Shown here: piece by piece, positions 5,449-8,091 of the stretch
How the letters are laid out: every line of letters begins with the position of its first letter
Numbering within the stretch: the first letter of the stretch is position 1
NCBI GenBank assembly: GCA_018060635.1
Contig: JAGOVR010000065.1
Coordinates: 1-8,091 of the forward strand
Reading direction: 5' to 3'
From: Bacteriovoracaceae bacterium
GTDB lineage: Bacteria > Bdellovibrionota > Bacteriovoracia > Bacteriovoracales > Bacteriovoracaceae
Length of the DNA: 8,091 nucleotides
Notes under the pieces: generated by a model
Databases searched by the model: none
What the model was told of the DNA's origin: nothing
The model's input: the letters and a program-made list of their open reading frames with translations, nothing else
Program-made: the position numbers and the translations under genes

Positions 5449-7562
5449 TAGCCAAACTGGCTAAAAGGATTGCTTGTCGCAAAGGGACTGCTGTTAAAGC
5501 TAAAACCATTGCTATAACCATAAGAGGGTGAACTATTAAATCCTGCATTAAATTGAGATGAATAAGAATTTTGATTAAAAATATTGTTAAGCCCCATTCT
5601 CTCAAAAATATTTTGAGAGGGAGGATTATAAGTAAATCCTTGAGAGTCTCCTGTATTTCCAAAATTTTGAGAACTGCCGCTACTTACTTGTAAGTTTTCT
5701 AATTTAACTCCTTGTTCCTGCAAAATAGTTCCAAGCACCTCTACTTTCTTTTGCGCTAACTGCATTTCTTCCTGAGATTTTATAAGCTCTTTTTCTATCT
5801 GAGCTATCCTTGTGGGTGAACAATTCCCGCGAGATCCCTTACAAAATTTTAAATCTTTTTCTTTTAAATGAAACTTGCTTTGAGCTGACCCAAATTTTTG
5901 TTGAGCCGCTTTAAAAGCAGAAGGGTCGCCCTTTTTGGTGGCATGTAATTCTTTTTCTTCTTTTAGAGAGTCAGCTAGTAATATTTTCGACTTTTTAGTC
6001 TTTTCCTCTACATCTAAAACATCTGGCTCCATGGTCATTTTTTTACCATTAAAAATTATTTTCATATCTGAATAATTAGAGGCATCTATATATTTTTTAC
6101 CTAACGCTTGAGCCTCATTGAAAAAGCCATTTACGGCTAGCGTATTAATAACTTGAGGCATATCTTTAGGAAATATTGATTCTTTAGTTTCTGGATTTAA
6201 AAGCAGCGCTTGTAATTCATTAGGAAGTTTTTTTAATTCTTCTTTCTCTTGATTAGTTATGGTATTTTGGCTAGAGATCTCAAATGTTCGCTCAATATTA
6301 TCAGAAAGCTCTCTTCCCCAACTTCCCGCTAAAATTTCATTTAACCTCTTACGCTGTACTTCTGTAAGACTTCCATCCTCAACAGATCTTAGAATGGATG
6401 CCAAATCTTTTTTCTGTTGCTCTAATACTGCAGCGTTCATAGCAGGCTCAACTAAATATTTAAAATCATCGGCTATCGAATCATATAAATTAAGCAGTGC
6501 CACTGCATCTCCTAAACAACTAGAAACTTGTGAGGCAATATGATCTTCATGAGTTGTTATGTGAACGCCTAAATCTGTTACCATCTGACAATTAACCATC
6601 TCTTCTTTAAAACCTGATGATACTCCTACTTTTTGAAAAGAAGCAATATCTGTTGCAAATTTAATATCCTGTGAAGATGAAATATGAAAATTAAGATTAA
6701 GATTTGGATACTGATATTTTGATTTCGTGTTATCAATTGGTAATGTTCGAAAATCAACATAATGGGCCTGATCTTGGCAATATAGATATTTACCCAAAGG
6801 ATCTAAATTAGCTGGTATTGAAACTTCTTTAACAGAAAAATCTTTCTTGGCAGGGTCAAAGACATTTGTATTTAAAATACAATTCTCCCCTGAACATACA
6901 AGTTTTTTCTCATCTATTCCTACGCTCAAACTACCATTTTGAAAAACAGCTTGAGCTAGCTCGCTACAAGGGAGAGCTAGGGGTAGATTTAATAAAAAAC
7001 TATTTCCAACCTTTCCATCTTTAAAAACACTCGCTAACATTTTTTCTGGATCTACATGGCCATCTCTATCTAAAATTCGAGGGTGAACAAATTTTTCTAA
7101 GAGAGAAAATGGTATGGTATGTGCTACTGTTTGAGTACATTCTACAGAACTGGTTGTCCCGATTTGTGTGTCAGCTTGCTGGTCAGAAATAATCGTAGGA
7201 ATACCTGTGGCCATAATATCAGCTAAAATATCTTTCCTTGGAACATGAACAAGAGCTGGCTCTGTCTCACTTCCATGAATATGAGCAATAGCTGGGCGTG
7301 AGGTTTTATTATCGAAAATAGCCGTAATTTTTTCAGGAGTTAATCTACAAGAATTAGAATCTAGTTTGCTTTTAAATTGATCTAAAAAATCATCTCTTTT
7401 ATAAAGGGCATAAAATTCTGCCAACTTTTTAAAAGCAGCACCTTCAGGATCACAAACATTTCGTTTAGGCATCATTAATAATAATTCGTGTTCCTCAACT
7501 GTTGGGCTAGAAGAAAAAGCCGAAGACGTTATCATTAAAAATAAAAAGAATAAATATTTCAT
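5445..7562 (-). CDS. Unrecognised secreted Cys-rich protein with helical region and prion-like N/S/F/G tail
   Basis: I do not recognise this 705-residue protein. The start is ATG 7560-7562, chosen because AAGGA lies upstream and a clean Sec signal peptide begins there (MKYLFFLFLMITSSAFS, cut near residue 17). An in-frame ATG at 7620-7622 lacks a ribosome site and would bury the signal. Residues about 18-370 look globular and hold 9 of the 11 Cys (37, 72, 142, 199, 223, 228, 262, 325, 349), suggesting disulfides in the periplasm or outside the cell. Residues about 375-625 are charged and mostly helical, with likely coiled coils around 520-625; Cys574 and Cys581 interrupt them. The last 75 residues are low complexity: 58 are N, S, F, G, Q or Y, with FNSSP twice (675, 689), ending FGY. 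No enzyme motif, lipobox, sortase signal or later membrane span was seen. The stop overlaps the convergent barrel gene stop by 4 bases. Confidence 0.8.
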   Translation of the reverse strand: MKYLFFLFLMITSSAFSSSPTVEEHELLLMMPKRNVCDPEGAAFKKLAEFYALYKRDDFLDQFKSKLDSNSCRLTPEKITAIFDNKTSRPAIAHIHGSETEPALVHVPRKDILADIMATGIPTIISDQQADTQIGTTSSVECTQTVAHTIPFSLLEKFVHPRILDRDGHVDPEKMLASVFKDGKVGNSFLLNLPLALPCSELAQAVFQNGSLSVGIDEKKLVCSGENCILNTNVFDPAKKDFSVKEVSIPANLDPLGKYLYCQDQAHYVDFRTLPIDNTKSKYQYPNLNLNFHISSSQDIKFATDIASFQKVGVSSGFKEEMVNCQMVTDLGVHITTHEDHIASQVSSCLGDAVALLNLYDSIADDFKYLVEPAMNAAVLEQQKKDLASILRSVEDGSLTEVQRKRLNEILAGSWGRELSDNIERTFEISSQNTITNQEKEELKKLPNELQALLLNPETKESIFPKDMPQVINTLAVNGFFNEAQALGKKYIDASNYSDMKIIFNGKKMTMEPDVLDVEEKTKKSKILLADSLKEEKELHATKKGDPSAFKAAQQKFGSAQSKFHLKEKDLKFCKGSRGNCSPTRIAQIEKELIKSQEEMQLAQKKVEVLGTILQEQGVKLENLQVSSGSSQNFGNTGDSQGFTYNPPSQNIFERMGLNNIFNQNSYSSQFNAGFNSSPSYGYSNGFSFNSSPFATSNPFSQFGY
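5449..5463. other. Small stem-loop between convergent genes
   Basis: TAGCCA and TGGCTA form a perfect 6-bp stem with a 3-base loop (AAC). It sits one base after the barrel gene stop and inside the last codons of the convergent secreted-protein gene. No T tract follows on either strand, so it is at best a weak processing or termination element serving the barrel mRNA. It is the only hairpin I see at this gene junction. Confidence 0.3.
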
Positions 7563-7571
7563 AAGAAAAAA

Positions 7572-7576
7572 TCCTT
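7572..7576 (-). promoter_or_regulatory. Ribosome binding site for the 705-residue secreted protein
   Basis: AAGGA on the minus strand stands 9 bases before the ATG at 7560-7562 and supports that start over the upstream in-frame ATG at 7620-7622. It directly abuts the hairpin at 7577-7603. Confidence 0.7.
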
Positions 7577-7603
7577 GTGATTTTAAAAACCAAATAAAAT
7601 CAC
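7577..7603 (-). promoter_or_regulatory. 5' leader hairpin or operator touching the Shine-Dalgarno site
   Basis: On the minus strand GTGATTTTA and TAAAATCAC are perfect 9-base inverted arms around a 9-base, T-rich spacer. The second arm ends exactly where the AAGGA ribosome site begins. As RNA it would be a 9-bp stem next to the ribosome site; as DNA it would be a 27-bp dyad of operator size. No T tract follows immediately, so a simple terminator for priA is less likely. The structure is seen directly; its function is inference. No convincing -35/-10 pair was found between priA and this gene. Confidence 0.5.
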
Positions 7604-7654
7604 TGCTTGTCTTATCGGTCATTTAGAGTCAATGCTTTAGGTCTTAACTATCTG

Positions 7655-7671
7655 AAAAAACAGGAACTGCT
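7655..7671 (-). terminator. Weak candidate Rho-independent terminator after priA
   Basis: Three bases past the priA stop, the minus strand reads AGCAG-TTC-CTGTT running into a six-T tract. That is a 5-bp stem including one G-U pair, with the outer T of the stem shared with the T tract. The position suits termination of priA, but the stem is short and may be inefficient. Confidence 0.3.
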
Positions 7672-7674
7672 ATT

Positions 7675-8091
7675 TTAAGAGAAGGCCAGAGGATCCACAT
7701 CGACTTTAAGACGCACTCCCTGTGGGACTTTAAAATTTTGCTCAAAATTACTATAAACTTGATGAAGTTCTGTAACAGAAGAAGATTTTAAAATAAGACA
7801 CCAACTATACATTCCTGCTCTTTTTTCCATGAGAGATGGCCTAGGTCCCATCACTTTGACTTGGCCAAAATGAGTAGTAATCATCTGTATGAGAAGATCT
7901 GTGGCTAAAGTAGCACTCTGCATAGCTCTTTCTTGAAACCTAGAATGAAAATAAAGACTGATAACTTTTGCATAAGGAGGAAAATCTACTATTTTACGAC
8001 GCTCTAATTCTTTTTCATAAAAAGAATTAAGACTCCCTTTTTGAGCATGGAGAAAAACCTCACTTTCACTGTTGAGTGTTTGAATAAGAAC
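7675..8091 (-). CDS. priA: Primosomal replication-restart helicase PriA, C-terminal part, cut by window edge
   Basis: The frame is open from the right edge to a TAA at 7675-7677, showing the last 138 residues. PriA is the DExH helicase that recognises stalled forks and D-loops and loads the replisome through PriB/DnaT. The visible part starts right after the helicase core with VLIQT. Then come FYEKELERRKIVDFPPY (about 24-40), matching the family's FYxxEL..R....PP block, the C-terminal-domain motif VMGPRPSLMEKRAGMYSW, and the near-terminal signature DVDPLAFS. The Walker motifs, zinc-binding cysteines and 3'BD lie beyond the edge. An internal ATG at 7921-7923 is not the start, because conserved PriA sequence continues upstream of it. 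It is followed by a weak terminator and the secreted-protein gene on the same strand, 112 bases on. Confidence 0.94.
   Translation of the reverse strand, partial: VLIQTLNSESEVFLHAQKGSLNSFYEKELERRKIVDFPPYAKVISLYFHSRFQERAMQSATLATDLLIQMITTHFGQVKVMGPRPSLMEKRAGMYSWCLILKSSSVTELHQVYSNFEQNFKVPQGVRLKVDVDPLAFS

Noticed and set aside
5438..5662. Minus-strand open frame of 74 codons
   Set aside because: It lies out of frame inside the low-complexity tail of the secreted-protein gene, has no ribosome site and resembles nothing.
6259..6543. Plus-strand open frame of 94 codons
   Set aside because: It is antisense to the middle of the secreted-protein gene, with no start signals; a chance frame.
7563..7622. 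Upstream ATG at 7620-7622 extending the secreted protein by 20 residues
   Set aside because: No Shine-Dalgarno site precedes it, the extension covers the hairpin, and the signal peptide starts cleanly at the ATG 7560-7562.
7604..7632. TTGACT at 7627-7632 (minus strand) as a -35 box for the secreted-protein gene
   Set aside because: At spacings of 16-18 the -10 position reads ACAAGC, CAAGCA or AAGCAG, none resembling TATAAT.

Overview
The window is AT-rich DNA from a Gram-negative bacterium. The evidence for that is an outer-membrane beta-barrel protein ending in Phe, a class A penicillin-binding protein and Sec signal peptides. Frequent TTG/GTG starts and long T/A tracts fit a low-GC proteobacterial or Bdellovibrionota-like lineage (Halobacteriovorax-type), but no gene here fixes the taxon, so this is only a guess.

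Layout. (1) 1-1948, minus strand: a housekeeping operon. A promoter with a TTGCAA/TATATT pair and a 17-base spacer lies just upstream of tRNA-Gln(UUG). It is followed at close spacing by prs (PRPP synthetase, TTG start), pth (peptidyl-tRNA hydrolase) and ychF (GTPase-fold ATPase, cut by the left edge). prs/pth share one base (TAATG) and pth/ychF overlap by 11 bases, so translation is probably coupled. rplY, which often sits between prs and pth in proteobacteria, is absent. (2) 1965-3887, minus: a bifunctional murein synthase with intact glycosyltransferase and transpeptidase motifs. (3) About 3888-3987: a short divergent promoter region centred on an AT-rich dyad. (4) 3988-5448, plus: a secreted outer-membrane barrel protein with a GTG start. 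(5) 5445-7562, minus and convergent with the barrel gene (stops overlap by 4 bases): an unrecognised 705-residue secreted protein with 11 Cys, a helical/coiled-coil part and an N/S/F/G-rich prion-like tail. Its start is preceded by a 9-bp-arm hairpin touching the Shine-Dalgarno site. (6) 7675-8091, minus: the C-terminal 138 residues of the primosomal helicase PriA, cut by the right edge.

The window therefore holds translation/nucleotide and replication-restart housekeeping genes flanking three envelope genes. I see no CRISPR, insertion sequence, toxin-antitoxin pair, phage or defence system. The most novel item is the 705-residue exported protein and its 5' hairpin. No gene-free stretch exceeds 300 bases.
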